From Zea mays (lineage: Eukaryota > Streptophyta > Magnoliopsida > Poales > Poaceae): DNA of 64,000 nt. The notes beneath the pieces are model-generated. The model made no database searches. It was not told where the DNA came from and saw only the letters and a list, made by a program, of their open reading frames with translations. The stretch spans positions 199,160,566 through 199,224,565 of the forward strand of contig NC_050096.1 of assembly GCF_902167145.1 (NCBI RefSeq). The letters run 5' to 3'. Below, piece by piece: positions 43,748 to 54,689 of the stretch (the stretch's first letter is position 1; the number at the start of each line of letters is the position of its first letter). The translations under genes and the position numbers were made by a program.

Positions 43748-45032
43748 TCTATTTGGTCGCTCAAGGAAGCTCATGAGACAGCTTATTCTATACACCCTGG
43801 AAGTGAGAAGATGTATCCGGATCTGAAGAAGAAATTCCGGTGGTACGAAATGAAGAGGGAAATCGCAGAGCACGTGGCTATGTGTGATAGTTGTCGACGG
43901 ATCAAGGCGGAACACTAGAGACCCGCTGGGTTGTTGCAACCGTTGCGAATTCCTCAGTGGAAATGGGACGAAATCAGTATGGATTTCATAGTCGGATTGC
44001 CTCGCACTCGAGCCGGCTACGATTCCATTTGGGTAGTAGTGGACTGCTTAACCAAGTCAGTCCACTTCATACCTGTCAAGACCAACTACAGCAGTGCAGT
44101 GTTGGCAGAGTTGTACATGTCCCGGATCGTTTGTCTTCACGGTGTACCAAAGAAGATAGTGTCAGACGTAGGAACGCAATTCACCTCTCATTTCTGGCAA
44201 CAGTTGCATGAAGCCTTGGGTACACATCTGAATTTCAGTTTAGCTTACCATCCGCAAACAGACGGTCAGACTGAAAGAACTAATCAAATCCTTGAAGACA
44301 TGTTGAGAGCTTGTGCGTTGCAAGATCAGTCCAGATGGGACAAAAGGCTACCTTATGCAGAGTTTTCCTATGACAACAGTCACCAAGCCAGCTTGAAGAT
44401 GTCACCATTTCAGGGGCTTTATGGAAGGAGTTGTAGAACTCCATTGCAATGGGATCAGCCTGGAGAAAAGCAAGTGTTTGGGCCAGACATTTTGCTTGAA
44501 GCTGAAGAGAACATTAAAATGGTTCGGGAGAACCTGAGGATAGCGCAATCAAGGCAGCGAAGTTATGCAGACACAAGAAGAAGAGAGCTGAGTTTCGAAG
44601 TTGGAGATTTTGTCTATTTGAAAGTATCGCCTATCAGAGGAGTCAGAAGATTCAGAGTCAAAGGCAAGCTAGCACCCCGCTATATTGGTGTGTATCAAAT
44701 TCTCGCAAGGCGTGGAGAAGTGGCCTATCAGCTCAGCCTGCCAGAAAATTTGTCTGTCGTGCATGATGTCTTTCTTTCATGTGTCTCAGTTGAAGAAGTG
44801 TCTGTGTGTGCCAGAAGAGCAGTTGACAGTGGAGGGTCTTGAAGTCCAAGAAGACTTGACCTATAATGAGAAGCCAACGCAAATTATTGAGACTGCAGAC
44901 AGAGTCACCCGGAGGAAAACTATCAGAATGTGCAAAGTCAGACGGGTTCATCACTCCAAAGAAGAAGCAACTTGGGAGCGTGAAGATGATCTGATGGCTA
45001 AATATCCTGAACTCTTCGCTAACCAATCCTGA
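43748..45032 (+). pseudogene. Element B integrase and chromodomain-like tail
   Basis: HHCC finger (HETAYSIH, CDSCRRIK), TAG at 43916, catalytic core with D in ISMDFIVGLP, D in VSDVGTQFTS and E in DGQTERTNQ, then KLAPRYIGVYQI. At about 44770 a 4-bp duplication (TTTC/TCTT) shifts the frame; the continuation reads FHVSQLKKCL and ends VHHSKEEATWERED, the chromodomain-like end, with a stop at 45030-45032. The polypurine tract follows within about 40 bp. Confidence 0.88.
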
Positions 45033-45052
45033 ATCTCGAGGGCGAGATTCTT

Positions 45053-45066
45053 TTAAGGGGGATAGG
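45053..45066 (+). other. Element B polypurine tract
   Basis: AAGGGGGATAGG-type purine run just before the 3' LTR at 45069. Confidence 0.75.
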
Positions 45067-45068
45067 TT

Positions 45069-48000
45069 TGTAACGCCCCGAATTTGTGAGTTAATTTTTT
45101 TTCTTTCTCCAACACTCGCCAAATTCGGGTGTTACCCTTTCCTCTTTCTTCTTCTTCTCGCTATGCCTTGTTCTTTTCCAAAGTTATAGCGAGATTTAGC
45201 TTAACATCTTGTGTAAGTAAAACCCTAGGGTTAAATCTTTTTGGTTGTTGCACCATGCCGGACCATGCATTTTTTGTTTATTGAGTGAATTGGTGAAAGC
45301 ATGCTTTTAGAAAATAGATTAAAAATGGGGAAAACCCTTTCCTTTTCCCTCCTCTTTCTTCCCCCTTGGCAGTCGATCTGGTGCGTCCCCCCTTCTCCTG
45401 CGGCCCCCTCGCGCCTCCCCCCTCTCCTGGGCCGGCTGGCCGGCTAGCGGTCTAGCTCGGCGTCGTGGCGCGGCCCAGCTGAGTCCACCCCCCGCGCGCG
45501 GTCGACCCCCGTCCTGGGCTGGCCTCGCGGTGCAACCCAGCCGCCCCAGCGCCCAACCCTCCCCTCGTTCCCCGCGCATGGCGCACAAGCGGTTACAGCA
45601 GCCGCCACCGCCCTAGTGGACCCCACCTGTAAGCCCCAACCGCCCCTTTCATTCTACCCCCAACGCACGTTCCTTTCCCCTCCCTCATCCACCTCACCCA
45701 CGTCGATCGGAGCCACCCTCGACGCCGTCCGCCTGCACCTCCTTCGCTCCTCCCGTGGTGAGCCCCGGCTCCTCTTCTTCCTCCCTTCCTCGCCCCTTTC
45801 TTCCCCCGGCTCGGTGGTCCCCTCCCCGCGGCGTGCCCGACCCCCCCTCCCCGGCCATAATGCGGCGCGCGGCGCGCCCTCCCCTACCCCGAGCCCCTCT
45901 CCCTCCCTCGTGCTCGGCCCTCGGCGTGGCGAGCGTGTCGCCTCGGCGTGGCTCGCCCTACGCGCGTGCCCCCGGCGCGGTCCGCTGAGCCCGCATGGCG
46001 CGGCCTGGCTCCTCGGCACGGCCAAGGCACTCGCGCCCCTGCCCCGGCACGGCGGCCCTCCCCGCGCGGCGGACCCCTGCTGCCCCGGCGTGCACGCGGC
46101 CATGGCGCTCACCTAGCGTGCGGCTCACGGCCCTCGCGCACGGCGTGCGCGTCTGTAGCGACTTGGCCCTGGCACGGTGCGGTCGGTCCCCGATGCGGCC
46201 CCACTGCCTGCGCCCGACGTGCCCGACGCAGCCTTCCCGCGGCTCGATCGCGGCGCGTGCGACTCGTTCGCTGTGCGCGCTGCGTGGCCAGCTCGCGGTG
46301 TCCCTGGCCCCGGTCAGTGCGACCTTGCGCGCTAGAGCTTGCGCAGTGTATGCGGCTAGCTCGACTGGCGTTGTTCTTGTTATGAATATTATTATCGACT
46401 TGACGTAATTTATGTCTTGCAAATAGAACGTCGATGGATAACGTAGATGATTTAGTTCTTTTATATATAGTAAGAATGCCACTAGTACGTTCACAACATT
46501 AACCTGACATGCTCTAACACATGCTTTCACAAGTCATGTAATTACTTACTCATTCAATAAGTAATTTAATAAAGACTAGTTTATGTGTAGTTAGGTCACC
46601 TCTCGTGTTTTAACTTGATAAGATATGACTATGTTGTCAAGCTGAAACTTCTTTTACGTAACACGTGTGGTCTCACGCGTCGTCGTGTGCCATTCCGCTA
46701 ACACTAGTTTTGCGTGATCGTAAGCGCGAACTCTATGTCATGTGCATGTTTAACTGATTTGTTTCCTTATATGGTGTACTGTTCCTTTGCTGATTTAAGA
46801 TGTGAATGCATGTTTGCACACGCATAGAGAACGGTCTGGTCACGGAGTCAGAAGAACTCGCAGGAGAAGACCCTGAGCAGCAGCTGGTTGGTGGAGGCAA
46901 GTGTCCCTTGACCCACTTATGTCCTATATATTCCTTAATTCACTTTCCGCATTTACACAGTTTATACCTAAGGATTGACTAGTGTTTGTTATCCATGTCA
47001 TTGCTTACCTATTTGGGTTGGATTATTCTGGTTGAGCTTCATGCTAGTGCTTCATATTAATCAATGAACATGATGAGATTTATCAATGATACACTATTTT
47101 CCTTCTTTATTTTGATGATATACTTGTGGTATTTAAGGGGACTCAAGCGGTTTCTCGAGTGCCTCTCCGTAAGGACCTGTTCGTTGGATGACCACCCGGG
47201 AAAACAGTGCAACCATGAGGGTGGAATGGGACGCCCTTAGCTGAATAATTAGAGGAACCGGGGTGTAGTTCGCTTCACCGTCGTGTCATTAATGGGGCTC
47301 GGTGTATGCGGCTCGCTCTGCCAAGGTTGGTTCGCCCCTTGGGAAGGAGTGCGGTGCATTTAGGAAACCTAACGGGCGGCTACAGCCCCGGGGAATCTTT
47401 GTAAAGGCTACGTAGTGATACCCTACTGGGTCACCTTGGTAGTGATCAATGGAGAATCATGATCTCCGGGCAGAAAGGGAATCACGACTTGTGGGTAAAG
47501 TGCGCAACCTCTCCAGAGTGTTATGAAAACTGATATATCAGTCATGCTCGCAGTTATGAGTGGCCAAGGGAGCTCCATTGATTAGTGATACTTGATCAGA
47601 GATGTTCGGATTACAGGTGGTGATGAGAATGGTGGTTTTGGTATTAACTATGGTAATGGTAAGTGGTATTCTTTCCGTTTGGAAAGGGTACTTTTGGGTT
47701 AACAACTTGGGTTAATACTAAAACGTGGCTCTCTCTACTAGTAATAATAATCTGACTAACTAAAAGCAACTGCTTGACTTATCCCCACATAAAGCTTGTC
47801 CACTACAGCCAAACAGGAAATTTTCTGAGTATATTGATGTGTACTCACCCTTGCTCTACACACCAACCCCCCCTTCCCGAGGTTGTCCGCGTTGCAACCA
47901 CTGCTTAGGAGAAGATGAAGCCGTGGAGGAAGACTTCTAGGAGTTCCAAGATTACGATGAGTTTTAGGCGTGTGTTAGCGGCAACCCCTAGTCGGCTGCC

Positions 48001-48225
48001 TGTGAAGGCCACGTGTATCTACATTTCATTTTCGCACTTTGATTATTGTTAAAGACTATGTGGATGTCTCAGACATATGATGTAATCGACTATTATTACC
48101 CTTTTATGTCATTATTTGAGCACTGTGTGATGATGTCCAGTTATGTAACTGTTGTGTACGTGAATTGCTGATCCTGGCACGTACATGGTTCGCATTCAGT
48201 TTGCCTTCTAAAACCGGGTGTGACA
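45069..48225 (+). repeat. Element B 3' LTR
   Basis: 3157 bp. Begins with the same terminal inverted repeat (45070-45135). The position of the C19 run of the 5' LTR holds only six C. The GC-rich block 45360-46330 is shorter than in the 5' LTR, which explains most of the length difference. Confidence 0.93.
46828..47967 (+). other. Candidate spliced acidic ORF in B 3' LTR (damaged)
   Basis: Exon 46828-46896 ending GGAG|GCAAGT; acceptor CTTAG at 47904-47908 (CTCAG in the 5' LTR); terminal exon 47909-47967. An internal TAG now replaces the Gln codon of DFQEFQD, so this copy is broken by the same kind of change seen in the pol genes. Confidence 0.4.
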
Positions 48226-48230
48226 ACATA

Positions 48231-50053
48231 AGATTAGGAGAATTCATGCTAAGAAGTCTCAATCTGTTTCTCACCATGCTTTTATGTACAAGAATGAGGC
48301 TTCTAGCTCTAGGCAATCAACCCATGTTAAATTGCCTAAAAAGAAAACTCCTATTGCATCAAATGATCATAATGTTTCATTTAAGACTTTTGATGCTTCC
48401 TATGTGCTTACTAACAAATCAGGCAAAATCGTTGCCAAATATATTTTGGGCAAACACAAGGGCTACAAGACTTGTGTTTGGGTACCCAAGGTGCTTGTTT
48501 CTAATGTGAAAGGACCCTAGACCTTTTGGGTACGTAAGAACAAGGCCTAAATTGTTTTGTCGGTTTATTCATCCGAGGGCTCAAGTTGGATTATTGATAG
48601 CGGATGCACAAACCACATGACAGGGGAGAAAATGATGTTCTCCTCCTACGAGAAAAACGAAGATCCCCAACGAGCTATCACATTCGGGGATGGAAATCAA
48701 GGTTTGGTCAAAGGACTTGGTAAAATTGCAATATCACCTGACCATTCTATTTCCAATGTTTTTCTTGTAGATTCTTTAGATTACAATTTGCTTTCTGTAT
48801 CTCAATTATGCAAAATAGGTTACAACTGTCTTTTTACATATGTAGGTGTTACTGTCTTTAGAAGAAGTGATGATTTAGTAGCATTTAAGGGAGTATTAGA
48901 GGGTCAGCTATACTTAGTTGATTTTAATAGAGCTGAACTCGATACTTGCTTAATTGCTAAGACTAATATGGGTTGGCTCTGGCATCACCGACTAGCCCAT
49001 GTTGGAATGAAGAATCTTCACAAGCTTCTAAAGGGAGAACACATTTTGGGACTAACAAATGTTCATTTTGAGAAAGACAGAGTTTGTAGCGCATGTCAAG
49101 CAGGAAAGCAAGTTGGCTCCCACCATCCACACAAGAACATCATGACGACCGACATGCCACTGGAGTTACTCCACATGGATCTATTCGGCCCGATAGCTTA
49201 CATAAGCATCGACGGGAGTAAGTACTGTCTTGTAATTGTGGATGATTATTCTTGCTTCACTTGGGTATTCTTTTTATAGGAAAAATCTTAGACCCAAGAG
49301 ACCTCAAAAGGATTCTTGAGACGAGCTCAAAATGAGTTCGGATTAAGGATCAAGAAGATAAGAAGCAACAACGGGATGGAGTTCAATAACTCTCAAATTG
49401 AAGGCTTTCTTGAGGAAGAGGGCATCAAGCATGAGTTGTCTTCTCCCTACACACCTCAACAAAATGTTGTAGTGGAGAGAAAGAATAGAACTCTATTGGA
49501 CATGGCAAGGACCATGCTTGATGAATACAAGACTCCAGACCAGTTTTGGGCTGAGGCGATTAACACTGCCTGCTACTCTATCAACCGGCTCTACCTTCAC
49601 CGAATCCTCAAGAAGACGTCATATGAACTCCTCACCGGTAAAAAGCCCAATGTTTCATATTTTAGAGTCTTTGGTAGCAAATGTTTTATTCTTGTTAAAA
49701 GAGGTAGAAAATCTAAATTTGCTCCTAAGGTTGTAGAAGGCTTTTTACTAGGATATGACTCAAACACAAGGGCATATAGAGTCTTCAACAAATCCACTAG
49801 ATTAGTTGAGGTTTCTTGTGACATTGTGTTTGATGAAACTAATGGCTCCCAAGTGGAGCAAGTTGATCTTGATGAGCTAGATGATGAAGAGGCTCCGTGC
49901 GTCGCGCTAAGGAACATGTTCATTAGGGATGTATATCTTAAGGAATCCGAAGAGCCCACTCATGCACAGGATCAACCATCATCTTCCATGCAAGCATCTC
50001 CACCAACTCAAGATGAAGATCAGGCTCAAGACAATGAAGATGAAGATCAATAG
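48231..50053 (+). pseudogene. Copia-2 gag end, protease, integrase
   Basis: Gag end (YVLTNKSGKIVAKY), TAG 48518, TAA 48548, protease SWIIDSGCTNHMTGEK, integrase finger (HHRLAHVGMKNLHKLL, CSACQAGKQ), D in LLHMDLFGPI, TAG 49277, then RSNNGMEFNN: the second catalytic Asp is replaced by Asn (copia-1 keeps RSDNG). E is retained in QQNVVVERKNR, where the usual Gly before VVE is Val. Then FRVFGSKCF, VVEGFLLGYDS and an acidic linker to TAG 50051. Inactive. Confidence 0.88.
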
Positions 50054-51171
50054 GATGAGCCACCTCAAGAGGAGGACAATGATCAAGGGGGAGATGAAGT
50101 TGATCAAGACAAGGAAGATGATCAAGAAGTACAGGGTCAAAGACCGCCACACCCAAGAGTCCACCAAGCGATTCAAAGAGATCACCCCGTGAACTCCATC
50201 CTCGGCGATATTCATAAGGGGGTAACCACTCGATCTCGAGTCGCTCATTTTTGTGAACATTACTCTTTTGTTTCCTTCATTGAGCCATACAGGGTAGAGG
50301 ATGCAGTAAGAGATTCGGATTAGGTGTTGGCAATGCAAGAGGAGCTCAACAACTTCACATGGAATGAGGTATGGCATTTAGTTCCACGTCCTAACCAAAA
50401 TGTTGTAGGAACCAAGTGGGTATTCCGCAACAAGCAAGATGAGCATGGTGTGGTGACAAGGAACAAAGCCCGACTTATGGCCAAGGGTTATTCACAATTC
50501 GAAGGTTTGGATTTTGGTGAAACCTATGCACCCATAGCTAGGCTTGAGTCAATTCGCATATTACTTGCCTATGCTACTTACCATGGCTTTAAGCTTTACC
50601 AAATGGACGTGAAAAGTGCCTTCCTCAATGGACCAATCAAGGAAGAGGTCTATGTTGAGCAACCTCCTGGCTTTGAAGATAGTGAGTACCCTAACCATGT
50701 TTATAAGCTCTCAAAGGTGCTCTATGGGCTTAAGCAAGCACCAAGAGCATGGTATGAATGCCTATGAGACTTTCTAATCACTAATGGTTTCAGAGTCGGT
50801 AAAGTCGATCCTACTCTCTTTACTAAAACCGTTACAAAAGATTTGTTTGTATGCCAAATTTATGTTGATGATATCATATTTGGGTCTACTAACAAATCTA
50901 CTTGTGAAGAGTTTAGTAGGATTATGATTCAAAAATTCGAGATGTCTATGATGGGGGAGTTGAAGTATTTTCTAGGATTTCAAGTCAAGCAATTCCAAGA
51001 GGGCACCTTCATCAGCCAAACAAAGTATATAAAAGACATACTTACCAAGTTTGGAATGAAGGATGCCAAGCCCATCAAGACACCCATGGGAACCAATGGG
51101 CATCTCGACCTCGACACGGGTGGTAAATCCGTAGATCAAAAGGTATACCGGTCGATGATAGGATCCTTACT
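50054..51171 (+). pseudogene. Copia-2 reverse transcriptase (truncated by Huck-2)
   Basis: Acidic linker, VTTRSRVAHFCEHYSF, TAG 50321, [35 protein letters not shown] (catalytic Asp), [32 protein letters not shown] followed by TGA 50765, [11 protein letters not shown] (active site), LKYFLGFQVKQ, HLDLDTGGKSVDQK, then the break at 51171 after SMIGSLL. TAG 50321 stands where a Trp codon is usual and TGA 50765 where an Arg codon is usual. Confidence 0.88.
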
Positions 51172-51692
51172 TGTCGGGGACCATAATTAGGGGTACCCCC
51201 AAGACTCCTAATCTCAGCTGGTAACCCCCATCAGCACAAAGCTGCAAAGGCCTGATGGGCGTAATTTAGGTCAAGGCTCTATCCACTCAAGGGACACGAT
51301 CTCGCCTCGCCCGAGCTCAGCCTCGGGCAAAGATAGCCGACCCAGGAGGATTCACGTCTCGCCCGAGGGTCTCCTCAAGCAACGGGCGCACCTTCGACTC
51401 GCCCGAGGCCTAGCTCGGGCAGGCTTCGCGGAGAAGCAACCTTGGCCAGATCGCCATGCCAACCGACCGTATCGCAGGAGCATTCAATGCAAGGATCGTC
51501 TGACAACTTATCCTGACGCGCGCTCCTCAGTCGATAGGGCCGAAGTGACCGCAGTCACTTCGCCGCTCCACTGACCGACCTGACAAGAAAACAGCATCGC
51601 CTGCCCTGCTCCGACTGTTGTGCCACCCGCCAGGGTGAGGCTGATAGCAGCCAAGTCCAGCCTCAGGCGCCATAGGAAGCTCCGCCTCACCC

Positions 51693-51854
51693 GACCCCAG
51701 GGCTCGGACTCAACCTCGACTTCGGAAGACGGTCTCCGCCTCGCCCGACCCTAGGGCTCGGACTCAACCTCGACTTCGGAAGACGGTCTCCGCCTCGCCC
51801 GACCCTAGGGCTCGGACTCAGCCTCGACCTCGGAGGAGTCACCGCCTCGCCCGA
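51693..51854 (+). repeat. 54-bp tandem repeat in Huck-2 LTR (3 units)
   Basis: Units start GACCCCAGGG/GACCCTAGGG at 51693, 51747 and 51801. The second and third are near-identical; the last diverges after its GGCTCGGACTC block. Confidence 0.9.
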
Positions 51855-52238
51855 CCTCGGGCTCGGACCGACCACGTCACAGGGGGGCCATCATTACCCT
51901 ACCCCTAGCTAGCTCAGGCTACGGGGAACAAGACCGGCGTCCCATCTTGCTCGCCCCGGTAAAACAAGTAATGATGGCACCCCGCGTGCTCCATCACGAC
52001 GGCGGTTCTCAGCCCCTTACGGAAGCAAGGAGACGTCAGCAAGGATCCGACAGCCCCGACAGCTGTGCTTCCATAGGGCTCAAGCGCTCCTCCGACGGCC
52101 ACGACATCACATGAATAGGGCAGCAACACCTCTCCAACAGCCACGTCGGCATGTACATAGGACTCTGGCTCCTCCCTGCTAGACACGTTAGCACATTGCT
52201 ATGCTCCCTGTTGTACACCTGGACCCTCTCATTACATC

Positions 52239-52246
52239 TATAAAAG
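52239..52246 (+). promoter_or_regulatory. Huck-2 LTR TATA box
   Basis: TATAAAAG at the place equivalent to Huck-1 5015. Confidence 0.7.
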
Positions 52247-52516
52247 GAAGGTCTAGGGCCCTCGTACGAGAAGGTGGCCGCGCGGGAGAACGGGTCGACG
52301 CACAAGGCTCTCGCTCTCTCTCTCTCTCCCTCGCGAACGCTTGTAACCCCCTACTGCAAGCGCATCCGCCCTGGGCGCAGGACAACACGAGGCTGCGGTT
52401 TCCCCTTACTGTTTTCCCCCTTGTGTTCTGTCTCGCGCCGACCCATCTGGGCTGGGACACGCAGCGACAATTTACTCGTCGATCCAGGGACCCCCCGGGG
52501 TCGAAACGCCGACAGT

Positions 52517-52534
52517 TGGCGCGCCAGGTAGGGG
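52517..52534 (+). other. Huck-2 primer binding site
   Basis: TGGCGCGCCAGGTAGGGG, identical to Huck-1, two bases after the LTR. Confidence 0.75.
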
Positions 52535-52574
52535 ACTGCTGCGTGTTGACGAACAGCTTCCCGTCAAGCTCCAG

Positions 52575-54689
52575 ATGGGTAGTCTCCAGCAACCTCTCCA
52601 GCCCGGGACGCTGCTCCATTTCGGGAGTCTTGAGTTCATGTCCCTCGACGGCAGCTAGGACATGATACTCCTTCCTCCGCCGCGCGACAACGACAATGGC
52701 GGCCGTCAGCCCGCCCGCCGGCGGCGGAATCGATGATGTCTTCCCTGCGTGGCGGAAGAGCAACATCCGGGTCTATCCCGTCACCTTCCCCGCCGACGGA
52801 GGAGGAGGCGCGGCGGGCATGGCCAAGCAGGAGGCGGCACCTCGTCGGCTGTCGAGCGAGTCGACGGCGCAGGCGCCCCAACGGGGGACACGTCGGGCGT
52901 TGACCTCGCGTCTGAGACGAAGACGAGCGTTGTTTCCCCGCAACACGCCAACCCCAAGCAGACGGACGATGCCAGCACGCTCGCGAAGGACTTGCTGGGC
53001 GTTAGCCTCGTACCTGAGATGACGGTGCAGTCCGTCCCTGACGCGACTTCATCACCATCCGTCGATCAAGAGGTATCGTCCGTTTTTCATCCTGTGCCTT
53101 TTAGATTCAGCTTCGACCCACCAAGCGACCCCGCTTCAGTGGATGCTTTCATAAAGGCATATCCGAACCTTCTGGGGTATCATATGTGGTCAACCTGGGA
53201 CCGGCTGACGGCCGTCTCGACCTACGGGCCCCCGGGTTCCGAGGAAGATGACGAGCCCGACTATGGTTGGGATTTCTCCGGGCTCGGTGACCCCAGTGCC
53301 ATGCGGGACTTCATGACCGCATGTGACTACTGCCTCTTCGATTGCTCTGATGATGGACACAGCCTTGACGACGAGGACTGTGGCCCAAGTCACGAATGTT
53401 TCCACGTCGATCTAGGGGGTCTCGACGAAGGCAACCACCTTGGTATGCCGGAGGACGGAGATCCCCCTAGGCCTACGCCTCGCGTTGACATCCTTCGGAA
53501 GCTAGCTGTGGTCCCAGTCCCTGCGGGGGGTCAGGACGCACAGCTCGAGCAAATCCGCGAGATGCAGGCCAGGCTCGACGAGGAAGCAGGACAACTTGTG
53601 CAGCTCCGACAAAATATTGGGCAGGAGTGGGCAGGCCGAGCACCGGCCGGAGAAGCGCGTCATCTGGCCCAGGACGTCCAGCACCGCATCGCCGACGATG
53701 CCAGGGCAAGGCTGCCCCCGGCTTCCAGTGGGGTCGGCTAGAACCTGGCTGCAGCAGCAATACTACTCCGAGCGATGCCGGAACCATCCACCACCGAGGG
53801 GCGGCGTATCCAGGGAGAGCTCAAGAATCACCTGGAAGTTGTCGCGGTCCGACGAGCCGAAAGCTCTGCCTCCCGAAGGCAGGGATATCCCCCGGAGCAT
53901 CGCGCCACGACTTCCCGATTCATGCGGGAAGCCTCGGTCCACACCGGGCGCACGCGGAACACAGCGCCTGCGGCCCCGGGTCGCCTCGGCAACGAGCACC
54001 GCCGCCGCGACCGTCGAGCCCACCTCGACGAGAAGGTGCGCCGAGGCTACCACCCCAGGCGTGGGGGACGCTACGACAGCGGGGAGGATCGGAGCCCCTC
54101 GCCCGAACCACCCGGTCTGCAAGCTTTCAGCCGGGCCGTACGACGGGCGCCATTCTCGACCCGGTTCCAAACCCCGACTACCATCACCAAGTACTCGGGG
54201 GAGACAAGGCCGGAACAGTGGCTCGCGGACTACCGGCTGGCCTGCCAGCTAGGTGGAACGGACGACGACAACCTCATCATCCGCAACCTTCCCCTGTTCC
54301 TCTCCGACGCCGCCCGAGCCTGGCTGGAGCATCTGCCTCCTGCGCAGATCTCCAACTGGGACAACCTGGTCAAAGCCTTCGCCGGCAACTTCCAGGGCAC
54401 ATACGTGCGCCCTGGGAACTCCTGGGATCTCCGAAGCTGCCGCCAGCAGCCGGGAGAATCCCTGCGGGACTACATCCGGCGATTTTCGAAGCAGCGCACC
54501 GAGCTGCCCAACATCACTGACTCGGATGTCATCGGCGCGTTCCTCGCCGGCGCCACTTGCCGCGACCTGGTGAGCAAGTTGGGTCGCAAGACTCCCACCA
54601 GGGCGAGCGAGCTGATGGACATTGCCACCAAGTTCGCCTCTGGTCAGGAGGCGGTCGAGGCCATCTTTCGGAAGGACAAGCAGCCTTAG
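52575..54689 (+). pseudogene. Huck-2 gag (nonsense-mutated)
   Basis: Starts with the conserved MGSLQQPLQPG at 52575. In-frame TAG at 52656 (TAC in Huck-1), TAG at 53739 (CAG in Huck-1) and TAG at 54687 (also TAG in Huck-1). The capsid core is intact here: ITKYSGETRPEQWL, ARAWLEHLPPAQISNWDN, SLRDYIRRFSKQRTELPN, FASGQEAVEAIFRKDKQP. Because Huck-1 has its nonsense codon inside the capsid core and Huck-2 has its stops elsewhere, the two copies decayed independently. Confidence 0.88.

Larger units (their letters stand above)
35557..48225 (+). mobile_element. Element B: complete, decayed Tekay-like chromovirus
   Basis: 12,669 bp, LTRs TGTAAYGCCCCG to GGTGTGACA, target duplication ACATA at both ends. 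Interior 38821-45068: Met primer site, ORF0, gag, protease, reverse transcriptase, RNase H, integrase with chromodomain-like tail, polypurine tract. Size, 3.2 kb LTRs and domain order fit what I recall of maize Tekay. The two LTRs differ by many substitutions and by about 107 bp, so it is old. The gag-pol frame carries at least 15 stops, nearly all TAG. Confidence 0.92.
48226..51171 (+). mobile_element. Copia-2, pol portion
   Basis: Resumes after the ACATA duplication. A single reading frame covers the gag end, protease, integrase and RT, with stops but no further frameshift seen. Ends where Huck-2 inserted (51172), within the connection between RT and RNase H. Confidence 0.9.
51172..52514 (+). 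repeat. Huck-2 5' LTR
   Basis: 1343 bp, ending CGCCGACA like Huck-1. Contains three 54-bp tandem units (51693, 51747, 51801) homologous to the 56-bp units of Huck-1, TATAAAAG at 52239-52246 and a CT-rich microsatellite at 52312-52332. Confidence 0.9.

Noticed and set aside
51172..51176. TTACT as Huck-2 target duplication
   Set aside because: Only one side is in the window, so it cannot be confirmed; the five bases before the LTR are noted only as presumed.
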